From the NCBI RefSeq assembly GCF_015706575.1, contig NW_024037050.1, positions 4,712,001 to 4,776,000 on the forward strand: a stretch of 64,000 nt of DNA, given 5' to 3'. The notes below the pieces were generated by a model. It was not told where the DNA came from and made no database searches. It saw only the letters and a list, made by a program, of their open reading frames with translations. The translations under genes and the position numbers were made by a program. Shown here one piece after another: positions 39,224 to 51,700 of the stretch (its first letter is position 1; every line of letters starts with the position of its first letter). Source of the stretch: Patiria miniata. Taxonomy: Eukaryota > Echinodermata > Asteroidea > Valvatida > Asterinidae.

Positions 39224-40690
39224 CATCTTAGAGGGCATTTGTTGTTTTTATGCCCCGCGGCGAAGCCGAAGGGGCATACTGTTTCCGCCTTGTCCTTCCG
39301 TGGGTGGTTGGGTGTGTGGGTGGGTGTGTGGGTGGGTGGGTGGGTGGGTGTGAGCTTGTCTTACATACGCAGTGTGGACTTCCGAACAAAAGACGTCCAC
39401 ATAATGTAGGTAGCACCGACGTTGTGTGGACTTACCCCACGTCCACACAGTGTTTCCCCATTTCTGGAAAACAGGTTTAGAGGCATTTTTGGGTTAGGTT
39501 TATCTGTAGCAGAATGAAGAGAAACACTAAAGGGAATCATAGAAAAAAAATTGGGTTGAAAGAGTTTTCACAGTTTGAGAAAAATGAGTTTTTTCACTGG
39601 TTTTTCTTAACTACACGAAAGCAATGGAAAGTCCACACTAGTCATGTGAAACAAGTATGGGTGTGTGGGTGTGTGTGTGTGTGTGTGTCCGGACAAATCT
39701 TGTCAGCGCGATAACTTGAGAAATACTTAACATATGAACTTCAAATTTGGTTTGTGGATTGTTCTTGGTAATCCTAAGAAGCCTTTTGCACTTGGGGCCA
39801 AAAGGCCAAAGGTCAAGTTCACAGTGGCTAAAACAATAGAAATCTTGTCAGCGCGATAACTTGAGAAATACTTAACATATGAACTTCAAATTTGGTTTGT
39901 GGAATGTTCTTGGTAATCCTAAGAAGCCTTTTGCATTTGGGGCCAAAAGGCCAAAGGTCAAGTTCACAGTCGCTAAAACAATAGAAATCTTGTCAGCGCA
40001 ATAACTTGAGAAATACTTTATATGTGAACTTCAAATTTGGTTTGTGGATTGTTTTTGGCAATCCTAAGAAGCCTTTTGCATTTGGGGCCAAAAGGCCTAA
40101 GGTCAAGTTCACAGTCGCTAAAACAATAGAAATCTTGTCAGCACGATAACTTGAGAAATACTTTACATGTGAACTTCAAATTTGGTTTGTGGATTGTTCT
40201 TGGCAATCCTAAGAAGCCTACTGCATTTGGGGCCAAAAGGTCAAGGGTCAAGTTCACAGTGGCTAAAACAATAGAAATCTTGTCAGCGCGATAACTTGAG
40301 AAATACTTAACATATGAACTTCAAATTTGGTTTGTGGATTGTTCTTGGTAATCCTAAGAAGCCTATTGAATTTGGGGCCAAAAGGTCAAGGGTCAAGTTC
40401 ACAGTGGCTAAAACAATAGAAATCATGTATTTATTCTGAGATTATAGGGATTAGGGATTAATTCATATAAAACCTACAGAAGACACTAATGCTGTCAATG
40501 AATGTTCCATGTGACCAAGGTACATGTAAGTTGATGTTAAAAGAGTGGTGTTATGTCATGGGAACTGTCACCGTTGCGGGGCATTTGTGTTTGTAAACAC
40601 ACCTGACTTGTTTAATTCAGTAACGAATGCGCAAAAGGTTCACTCATAAATATCTCAGCAAAACAAAGGCATTGCCCTCTAAGAAGGCTG
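39224..40690. mobile_element. 1.47 kb TIR element carrying a 145 bp minisatellite
   Basis: Outer inverted ends: CCATCTTAGAGGGCATTTGT on the left and GCATTGCCCTCTAAGAAGG on the right. Inside are a second inverted pair, ATGCCCCGC (39251) and GCGGGGCAT (40576), a hairpin ATGCCCC-...-GGGGCAT at 39251-39279, a GGGT/GGTG microsatellite (39300-39355) and five tandem 145 bp units. No transposase. Known composite repeats with internal minisatellites are similar in layout, but the family is not named here. Confidence 0.65.
39697..40420 (+). repeat. Five-copy ~145 bp minisatellite
   Basis: Units start at 39697, 39841, 39986, 40131 and 40276, each AATCTTGTCAGCGCGATAAC ... GGGGCCAAAAGG ... TTCACAGTGGCTAAAACAAT. 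Period 144-145 bp, with a few substitutions per unit. The preceding GTGTGT tract (39660-39690) abuts the first unit. Confidence 0.9.
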
Positions 40691-41280
40691 CTTCACATGG
40701 GGGCATGTCCCTGTCTCCCCCCTCCCAATCCGATGCCTGTGCCCCACTTGCGCCCCCCCCCCTCCCTTAGACATGTTGATGGAAGTCAAATATGTTCCCT
40801 TTTGTAAAAGTCCACTGAGTGTCCCCCTCTAGTAGTTGAAAAATAGCCTTATATCTGATTGTTGTGGACAGGTGGACCGTGTTATTGTTATAAGAATGAA
40901 ATATTTTTTATGGGTGAAAACAGTCGGAGTCCCCAGTCCGCAAGCCGGGCGGACCACCGGTGACCGCGGGGAGCAGCTTGTTGGCATATCGGCACGCCGA
41001 CCCAAACTATCAGCAGTCCGCCAGTGATAGGCTAGTGGCATGCCTCCAGTGGCCTGCAGCTCCAAAGCCGCTAGTGGACCACCAGCGGCAATCAGCGACG
41101 TAGGACCAGTGGCTCCCAGCATAAATTGATCCTCCATGGTATTCGACTCTTATTAATGCTGTTTATTTTACTCGATTCCTAGCCCTGACAAAAATTGATT
41201 CCATCGTACTTTTTTTTAATGTATTTGATTCGTTACTTCATGCAAATTGATCAAAGATTGAAGACCAGTAAAGTGCCCTC

Positions 41281-41410
41281 TGCAATCCCGGCCAAAATGG
41301 TTGGGACACTTCTTGAGCCTGCCATGGTCACCCACTCCCCCGCTCCTCCGGTCAATGTTGTTCTCCCCAGCTGATGGAGCACACACCGCGCAATGAGTGA
41401 CAAAATTTAG
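41281..41410 (+). repeat. Dispersed repeat, copy 1 of 2
   Basis: GCCAAAATGGTTGGGACACT ... CCCACTCCCCCGCTCC ... CAGCTGATGGAGCACACACC is shared with 61988-62117 in the same orientation. No coding or RNA-gene signature. Confidence 0.65.
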
Positions 41411-41473
41411 CGGGGGCCGGGGGATCGCGAGGGTGGGGGCCCAGCGAGATTTGGCCAGGATTGTGTAAGTACA

Positions 41474-42310
41474 GACCAGTAAATAGGTCCGAAATTACCT
41501 ACGCCGGTCAAATCGCGATTTACATGCCCTCAAAATTATTCAGTATTTGAGCACATTGTGGGCCATGAACTTGAGGGTTCGTACAAAATAAGGATGGGAG
41601 CCGTGCACTGGAACGTGAGCTTGTATTTCTGTACAATTTGGATGAAATTGGGACCCCTTTAAGCGCTGTCTTTTGCAATTGATTGTAGGCACCGTTTTTC
41701 AAAATGGCGATGGGCTTCAAGACTATATTCTAAGGGATGATTATATTCCGGTGGAAATTTCTCCCAAAAGTCATCAAGTTAAAGAAAGACCATGAAATAA
41801 GCTTTCAGTTTGATGTGTATCTCAAATACCTTGGAGAGAAAATTGCGAGTTTATTTCCTGACTGTGGGGCCATTTATCACTGGGGTCTTTTTTATTGCAC
41901 CCATAGAGACACTGTTAAAAGCAGGCCCTTAAATGGACGCTCTCGGACAGTAGGTCCGCTGCCGACTGACGTGACTCGATTTTTCTGATCATGATGTCGC
42001 CGGCCCCTTCGCGCTCCCCCCCCCCCCTTCCCGGCTCGCTCTTAAAATCTGTAGCCGTTTGTAATTTGCAACTGTGCAACCCCCCCCCCCCCGCCCCCCC
42101 CCCCCCCCCCCCCCAGCCCCGCTATGACACTGCCATTAGGTGGGTATTGTCGGCGCTAAGAATGTCGGTAAAAGGAAGAACAACAAATATCAGCGCCGCA
42201 TCCATTTTTAGAGATCTTCGAAAATACTTCATTGTCACGCACACATTTATATAAAGTATGACATTTTTAAAAGTTGGAATATAGACCCCACGTGCCTTTC
42301 AAAAAATTTA
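41474..42310 (+). repeat. Diverged homologue of the right half of the 3 kb unit
   Basis: Follows the order of 2325-2890 and then 5718-5860: CCAGTAAATAGGTCCGAAAT, AAAATGGCGATGGGCTTC, CTCGGACAGTAGGT, AGAGATCTTCGAAAATACTT, AGTATGACATTTTTAAAAGT. It has no Helitron at the homologous site. Long C-runs (42018-42114) interrupt it. Confidence 0.7.
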
Positions 42311-42711
42311 AATTTCTCTTCCGAACGAAATATGAAGGACTATTATGTCCTGTAACAAATAAATTTGCTTGTTTGAGTTTGCAGACCTTTACTCAGATTT
42401 GAAAGTTGACTTTAACTGACGCTCTCCAGTTCTAAAATTTCGCACACTATTCAAAACGAAATAGGAGCGTCCCGCTCTTAATTCGGAAGTTGAAATTGAA
42501 TAATTGATTGCTTGGTATGGGCCGATTTTTTTTCGCACGATGTCTCATTTGAAAGCTCATTGAAATTTTCGATTTGGGGGATTACATTCCATATGTAATT
42601 GTAAACAACATAGTTATTTACGATCATAAGTAAGACTTTTTTTGACACGACGTATGGAAAGACGTCGCACCGGCAGATACTATAAAATGCTAGCGCTGTA
42701 CAAGAGTCGCC
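42311..42711. other. Left flank of the satellite, no recognised feature
   Basis: AT-rich DNA without similarity to the satellite monomer until TCATCAATCAATACTCTCTC at 42713. Confidence 0.5.
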
Positions 42712-45700
42712 CGTCATCAATCAATACTCTCTCACGCACAATTTCGAAGATTCCGGCAAAATCATCAATTTTTCTAGAAAAAGAAATTAATTTGTGAGTG
42801 ACTTTACCTGATATTTTCGACGGAATTTCCTTTTTAATAGCACATCTTTCCAGAAATCGATTTGTTCTAGGGCCCTTACAGCATCTTTCTAGCAACTTTC
42901 AAGCAATTTCATTTTTTTGCCAAAATTGAAAAGAAATGCAAGGGGTTAACCTTACATTTTTAGTCAAAATTGGCCAAAAATTGACTTTTCTCAAAACAAG
43001 GCAGACATTCATCTGTAAGCAAGCGGATCATCAATCAATACTCTCGCACGTACAATTTGGAAGATTTGGGCAAAATCATCAGCTTTTCTAGAAATATTTT
43101 TTAATTTTTGAGTGATTTTACCTGATATTTTCGACGGAATTTCCCCTTTAAAAGCACATCTGTCCAGAAATCGATTTGGAATGTGTTCTAGGGCCCTTAC
43201 AGTATCTTTCTAGCAACTTTCAAGCAATTTCATTTTTTGGCCAAAATTGAAAAAAAAATACAAGGGGGTTAGCCTTACTCTTTTAGTCGAAACTGGCAAA
43301 AAAAACTGACTTTTCTGAAACAAGGCAGCAATTCATTCGGATGCAAGAGGATCATCAATCAATACTCTCTCACGCACAGTTTTAAAGATTTGGGCAAAAT
43401 CATCAGCTTTTCTAGAAAAAGAAATTAATTTTTGAGTGATTTTACCTGATATTTTCGACGGAATTTCCCCTTAAAAGCACATCTGTCCGGAATCGATTTG
43501 GAATGTGTTCTAGGGCCCTTACAGCATCTTTCTAGCAACTTTGAAGCAATTTCATTTTTTGGCCAAAATTGAAAAAAAATACAAGGGGTTAGCCTTACAT
43601 TTTTAGTCAAAATTGACAAAAATTTGACTTTTCTGAAAACAAGGTAGAAATTCATCTGGATGCAAGCGGATCATCAATTAATACTCTCTCACGCACAATT
43701 TCAAAGATTTGGGCAAAATTCATCCATTTTTTTAGAAAAAGAAATTAATTTTTGAGTAATTTTACCTGAAATTTGCGATGGAATTTCCCTTTTAATAGCA
43801 CATCAGTCCAGAAATCGATTTGGAATGTGTTCTAGAGCCCTTACAGCATCTTTCTAGCAACTTTCAAGCAAATTCATTTTTTGGCCAAAATTGAAAAAAA
43901 AAACAAGGGGTTAGCCTAACATGTTTAGTCAAAATTGACAAAAAATTGACTTTTCTGAAAACAAGGTAGCAATTCATCTGGATGCAAGCGGATCATCAAT
44001 TAATACTCTCTCACGCACAATTTCAAAGATTTGGGCAAAATTTATCCATTTTTTTAGGAAAAGAAATTAATTTTTGAGTGATTTTACCTGAAATTTGCGA
44101 CGGAATTTCCCTTTTAAAAGCACATCAGTCCAGAAATCGATTTGGAATGTGTTCTAGAGCCCTTACAGCATCTTTCTAGCAACTTTCAAGCAAATTCATT
44201 TTTTGGCCAAAATTGAAAAAAAATACAAGGGGTTAGCCTTACATTTTTAGTCAAAATTGGCCAAAAATTGACTTTTCTGAAAACAAGCTAGAACTTCATC
44301 TCGATGCAGGCGGATCATCAATCAATACTCTCTCACGCACAATTTGGAAGATTCGGGCAAAATCATCAGCTTTTCTAGAAAAAGAAATTAATTTTTGAGT
44401 GATTTTACCTGATATTTTCGACGGAATTTCCCCTTTAATAGCACACCTCTCCAGAATTCGATTTGGAATGTGTTCTAGTGCTCTTCAAGCATTTTTCTAA
44501 CAACTTTCAAGCAATTTCATATTTTGGCCAAAATTGAAAAAAAATACAAGGGGTTAGCCTTACATTTTTAGTCAAAATTGGCAAAAAAATTGACTTTTCT
44601 GAAACAAGGCAGCAATTCATTCGGATGCAAGAGGATCATCAATCAATACTCTCTCACGCACAGTTTTAAAGATTTGGGCAAAATCATCAGCTTTTCTAGA
44701 AAAAGAAATTAATTTTTGAGTGATTTTACCTGATATTTTCGACGGAATTTCCCCTTAAAAGCACATCTGTCCGGAATCGATTTGGAATGTGTTCTAGGGC
44801 CCTTACAGCATCTTTCTAGCAACTTTCAAGCAAATTCATTTTTTGGCCAAAATTGAAAAAAAATACAAGGGGTTAGCCTTACATTTTTAGTCAAAATTGG
44901 CCAAAAATTGACCTTTCTGAAAACAAGCTAGAACTTCATCTCGATGCAAGCGGATCATCAATCAATACTCTCTCAAGCACAATTTGGAAGATTCGGGCAA
45001 AATCATCAGCTTTTCTAGAAAAAGAAATTAATTTTTGAGTGATTTTACCTGATATTTTCGACGGAATTTCCCCTTTAATAGCACACCTCTCCAGAATTCG
45101 ATTTGAAATGTGTTCTAGTGCTCTTCAAGCATCTTTCTAGCAACTTTCAAGCAATTTCATTTTTTGGCCAAAATTGAAAAAAAATACAAGGGGTTAGCCT
45201 TACATTTTTAGTCAAAACTGGCAAAAAAATTGACTTTTCTGAAACAGGGCAGCAATTCATTCGGATGCAAGAGGATCATCAATCAATACTCTCTCACGCA
45301 CAGTTTCAAAGATTTGGGCAAAAATCATCCATTTAAAAAAAAAAAATAATAATTTTTGAGTGATTTTACCTGAAATTTTTGACGGAATTTCCCTTTTAAT
45401 AGCACATCTGTCCAGAAATCGAATTGGAATGTGTTCTAGGGCCCTTACAGCATCTTTCTAGCAACTTTCAAGCTTTTCTAGAAAAAGAAATTAATTTTTG
45501 AGTGATTTTACCTGATATTTTTGACGGAATTTCCCCTTTAATAGCACACCTCTCCAGAATTCGATTTGGAATGTGTTCTAGTGCTCTTCAAGCATCTTTC
45601 TAGCAACTTTCAAGCAAATTCATTTTTTGGCCAAAATTGAAAAAAAATACAAGGGGTTAGCCTTACATTTTTAGTCAAAACTGGCAAAAAAATTGACTTT

Positions 45701-48700
45701 TCTGAAACAAGGCAGCAATTCATTCGGATGCAAGAGGATCATCAATCAATACTCTCTCACGCACAGTTTCAAAGATTTGGGCAAAAATCATCCATTTTTT
45801 TAGAAAAAGAAATTAATTTTTGAGTGATTTTACCTGAAATTTTTGACGGAATTTCCCTTTTAATAGCACATCTGTCCAGAAATCGATTTGAAATGTGTTC
45901 TAGGGCCTTAACAGCATCTTTCTAGCATATTTAAAGCAAATTCATTTTTTGGCCAAAATTGAAAAAAAATACAAGGGGTTAGCCTTACATTTTTAGTCAA
46001 AATTGACAAAAATTTGACTTTTCTGAAAACAAGGTAGAAATTCATCTGGATGCAAGCGGATCATCAATTAATACTCTCTCACGCACAATTTCAAAGATTT
46101 GGGCAAAATTCATCCATTTTTTTAGAAAAAGAAATTAATTTTTGAGTAATTTTACCTGAAATTTGCGACGGAATTTCCCTTTTAATAGCACATCAGTCCA
46201 GAAATCGATTTGGAATGTGTTCTAGAGCCCTTACAGCATCTTTCTAGCAACTTTCAAGCAAATTCATTTTTTGGCCAAAATTGAAAAAAAAACAAGGGGT
46301 TAGCCTAACATGTTTAGTCAAAATTGACAAAAAATTGACTTTTCTGAAAACAAGGTAGCAATTCATCTGGATGCAAGCGGATCATCAATTAATACTCTCT
46401 CACGCACAATTTCAAAGATTTGGGCAAAATTTATCCATTTTTTTAGGAAAAGAAATTAATTTTTGAGTGATTTTACCTGAAATTTGCGACGGAATTTCCC
46501 TTTTAAAAGCACATCAGTCCAGAAATCGATTTGGAATGTGTTCTAGAGCCCTTACAGCATCTTTCTAGCAACTTTCAAGCAAATTCATTTTTTGGCCAAA
46601 ATTGAAAAAAAATACAAGGGGTTAGCCTTACATTTTTAGTCAAAATTGGCCAAAAATTGACTTTTCTGAAAACAAGCTAGAACTTCATCTCGATGCAGGC
46701 GGATCATCAATCAATACTCTCTCACGCACAATTTGGAAGATTCGGGCAAAATCATCAGCTTTTCTAGAAAAAGAAATTAATTTTTGAGTGATTTTACCTG
46801 ATATTTTCGACGGAATTTCCCCTTTAATAGCACACCTCTCCAGAATTCGATTTGGAATGTGTTCTAGTGCTCTTCAAGCATTTTCCTAGCAACTTTCAAG
46901 CAATTTCATATTTTGGCCAAAATTGAAAAAAAATACAAGGGGTTAGCCTTACATTTTTAGTCAAAATTGGCAAAAAATTGACTTTTCTGAAACAAGGCAG
47001 CAATTCATTCGGATGCAAGAGGATCATCAATCAATACTCTCTCACGCACAGTTTCAAAGATTTGGGCAAAAATCATCCATTTTTTTAGAAAAAAAAATTA
47101 ATTTTTGAGTGATTTTACCTGAAATTTTTGACGGAATTTCCCTTTTAATAGCACATCTGTCCAGAAATCGATTTGGAATGTGTTCTAGGGCCTTAACAGC
47201 ATCTTTCTAGCAAATTTCAAACAAATTCATTTTTTGGCCAAAATTGAAGAAAAATACAAGGGGTTAGCCTTACATTTTTAGTCAAAATTGGCAAAAAAAT
47301 TGACTTTTCTGAAACAAGGCAGCAATTCATTCGGATGCAAGAGGATCATCAATCAATACTCTCTCACGCACAGTTTCAAAGATTTGGGCAAAAATCATCC
47401 ATTTTTTTAGAAAAAAAAATTAATTTTTGAGTGATTTTACCTGAAATTTTTGACGGAATTTCCCTTTTAATAGCACATCTGTCCAGAAATCGATTTGGAA
47501 TGTGTTCTAGGGCCTTAACAGCATCTTTCTAGCAAATTTCAAACAAATTCATTTTTTGGCCAAAATTGAAAAAAAATACAAGGGGTTAGCCTTACACTTT
47601 TAGTCAAAATTGGCCAAAAATTGACTTTTCTGAAAACAAGCTAGAACTTCATCTCGATGCAGGCGGATCATCAATCAATACTCTCTCACGCACAATTTGG
47701 AAGATTCGGGCAAAATCATCAGCTTTTCTAGAAAAAGAAATTAATTTTTGAGTGATTTTACCTGATATTTTCGACGGAATTTCCCCTTTAATAGCACACC
47801 TCTCCAGAATTCGATTTGGAATGTGTTCTAGTGCTCTTCAAGCATTTTTCTAGCAACTTTCAAGCAATTTCATATTTTGGCCAAAATTGAAAAAAAATAC
47901 AAGGGGTTAGCCTTACATTTTTAGTCAAAATTGGCCAAAAATTGACTTTTCTGAAACAAAGCAGCAATTCATTTGGATGCAAGAGGATCATCAATCAATA
48001 CTCTCTCACGCACAGTTTCAAAGATTTGGGCAAAAATCATCCATTTTTTTAGAAAAAAAAACTAATTTTTGAGTGATTTTACCTGAAATTTTTGACGGAA
48101 TTTCCCTTTTAATAGCACATCTGTCCAGAAATCGATTTGGAATGTGTTCTAGGGCCTTAACAGCATCTTTCTAGCAAATTTCAAACAAATTCATTTTTTG
48201 GCCAAAATTGAAAAAAAATACAAGGCGTTAGCCTTACATTTTTAGTCAAAATTGGCCAAAAATTGACTTTTCTGAAAACAAGGCAGAAATTCATCTGGAT
48301 GCAAGCGGATCATCAGTCAATACTCTCTCACGCACAATTTGGAAGATTTGGGCAAAATCATCAGCTTTTCTAGAAAAAGAAATTAATTTTTGAGTGATTT
48401 TACCTGATATTTTCGACGGAATTTCCCCTTAAAAGCACATCTGTCCGGAATCGATTTGGAATGTGTTCTAGGGCCCTTACAGCATCTTTCTAGCAACTTT
48501 CAAGCAAATTCATTTTTTGGCCAAAATTGAAAAAAATACAAGGGGTTAGCCTTACATTTTTAGTCAAAATTGGCCAAAAATTGACTTTTCTGAAAACGAG
48601 CTAGAACTTCATCTCGATGCAAGCGGATCATCAATCAATACTCTCTCACGCACAATTTGGAAGATTCGGGCAAAATCATCAGCTTTTCTAGAAAAAGAAA

Positions 48701-51700
48701 TTAATTTTTGAGTGATTTTACCTGATATTTTCGACGGAATTTCCCTTTTAATAGCACACCTCTCCAGAATTCGATTTGGAATGTGTTCTAGTGCTCTTCA
48801 AGCATCTTTCTAGCAACTTTCAAGCAATTTCATTTTTTGGCCAAAATTGAAAAAAAATACAAGGGGTTAGCCTTACATTTTTAGTCAAAACTGGCAAAAA
48901 AATTGACTTTTCTGAAACAAGGCAGCAATTCATTCGGATGCAAGAGGATCATCAATCAATACTCTCTCACGCACAGTTTCAAAGATTTGGGCAAAAATCA
49001 TCCATTTTTTTAGAAAAAGAAATTAATTTTTGAGTGATTTTACCTGAAATTTTTGACGGAATTTCCCTTTTAATAGCACATCTGTCCAGAAATCGATTTG
49101 AAATGTGTTCTAGGGCCTTAACAGCATCTTTCTAGCATATTTAAAGCAAATTCATTTTTTGGCCAAAATTGAAAAAAAATACAAGGGGTTAGCCTTACAT
49201 TTTTAGTCAAAATTGGCCAAAAATTGACTTTTCTGAAAACAAGGCAGAAATTCATCTGGATGCAAGCGGATCATCAGTCAATACTCTCTCACGCACAATT
49301 TGGAAGATTTGGGCAAAATCATCAGCTTTTCTAGAAAAAGAAATTAATTTTTGAGTGATTTTACCTGATATTTTCGACGGAATTTCCCCTTAAAAGCACA
49401 TCTGTCCGGAATCGATTTGGAATGTGTTCTAGGGCCCTTACAGCATCTTTCTAGCAACTTTCAAGCAAATTCATTTTTTGGCCAAAATTGAAAAAAAATA
49501 CAAGGGGTTAGCCTTACATTTTTAGTCAAAATTGGCCAAAAATTGACCTTTCTGAAAACAAGCTAGAACTTCATCTCGATGCAAGCGGATCATCAATCAA
49601 TACTCTCTCAAGCACAATTTGGAAGATTCGGGCAAAATCATCAGCTTTTCTAGAAAAAGAAATTAATTTTTGAGTGATTTTACCTGATATTTTCGACGGA
49701 ATTTCCCCTTAAAAGCACATCTGTCCGGAATCGATTTGGAATGTGTTCTAGGGCCCTTACAGCATCTTTCTAGCAACTTTCAAGCAAATTCATTTTTTGG
49801 CCAAAATTGAAAAAAAATACAAGGGGTTAGCCTTACATTTTTAGTCAAAATTGGCCAAAAATTGACTTTTCTGAAAACGAGCTAGAACTTCATCTCGATG
49901 CAAGCGGATCATCAATCAATACTCTCTCACGCACAATTTGGAAGATTCGGGCAAAATCATCAGCTTTTCTAGAAAAAGAAATTAATTTTTGAGTGATTTT
50001 ACCTGATATTTTTGACGGAATTTCCCTTTTAATAGCACACCTCTCCAGAATTCGATTTGGAATGTGTTCTAGTGCTCTTCAAGCATCTTTCTAGCAACTT
50101 TCAAGCAATTTCATTTTTTGGCCAAAATTGAAAAAAAATACAAGGGGTTAGCCTTACATTTTTAGTCAAAACTGGCAAAAAAATTGACTTTTCTGAAACA
50201 AGGCAGCAATTCATTCGGATGCAAGAGGATCATCAATCAATACTCTCTCACGCACAATTTCAAAGATTTGGGCAAAATTTATCCATTTTTTTAGAAAAAG
50301 AAATTAATTTTTGAGTGATTTTACCTGAAATTTTTGACGGAATTTCCCTTTTAATAGCACATCTGTCCAGAAATCGATTTGAAATGTGTTCTAGGGCCTT
50401 AACAGCATCTTTCTATCATATTTAAAGCAAATTCATTTTTTGGCCAAAATTGAAAAAAAATACAAGGGGTTAGCCTTACATTTTTAGTCAAAATTGGCCA
50501 AAAATTGACTTTTCTGAAAACAAGGCAGAAATTCATCTGGATGCAAGCGGATCATCAATCAATACTCTCTCACGCACAATTTGGAAGATTTGGGCAAAAT
50601 CATCAGCTTTTCTAGAAAAAGAAATTAATTTTTGAGTGATTTTACCTGATATTTTCGACGGAATTTCCCCTTAAAAGCACATCTGTCCGGAATCGATTTG
50701 GAATGTGTTCTAGGGCCCTTACAGCATCTTTCTAGCATATTTAAAGCAAATTCATTTTTTGGCCAAAATTGAAAAAAAATACAAGGGGTTAGCCTTACAT
50801 TTTTAGTCAAAATTGGCCAAAAATTGACTTTTCTGAAAACAAGGCAGAAATTCATCTGGATGCAAGCGGATCATCAATCAATACTCTCTCACGCACAATT
50901 TGGAAGATTTGGGCAAAATCATCAGCTTTTCTAGAAAAAGAAATTAATTTTTGAGTGATTTTACCTGATATTTTCGACGGAATTTCCCCTTAAAAGCACA
51001 TCTGTCCGGAATCGATTTGGAATGTGTTCTAGGGCCCTTACAGCATCTTTCTAGCAACTTTCAAGCAAATTCATTTTTTGGTCAAAATTGAAAAAAAAAT
51101 ACAAGGGGTTAGCCTTACATTTTTAGTCAAAACTGGCAAAAAAATTGACTTTTCTGAAACAAGGCAGCAATTCATTCGGATGCAAGAGGATCATCAATCA
51201 ATACTCTCTCACGCACAGTTTCAAAGATTTGGGCAAAAATCATCCATTTTTTTAGAAAAAGAAATTAATTTTTGAGTGATTTTACCTGAAATTTTTGACG
51301 GAATTTCCCTTTTAATAGCACATCTGTCCAGAAATCGATTTGAAATGTGTTCTAGGGCCTTAACAGCATCTTTCTAGCATATTTAAAGCAAATTCATTTT
51401 TTGGCCAAAATTGAAAAAAAATACAAGGGGTTAGCCTTACATTTTTAGTCAAAATTGGCCAAAAATTGACTTTTCTGAAAACAAGGCAGAAATTCATCTG
51501 GATGCAAGCGGATCATCAGTCAATACTCTCTCACGCACAATTTGGAAGATTTGGGCAAAATCATCAGCTTTTCTAGAAAAAGAAATTAATTTTTGAGTGA
51601 TTTTACCTGATATTTTCGACGGAATTTCCCCTTAAAAGCACATCTGTCCGGAATCGATTTGGAATGTGTTCTAGGGCCCTTACAGCATCTTTCTAGCAAC

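Noticed and set aside
39228..39480. Thr/Pro/His- or Gly/Val/Trp-rich ORFs
   Set aside because: They are translations of the GGGT/GTGT microsatellite.
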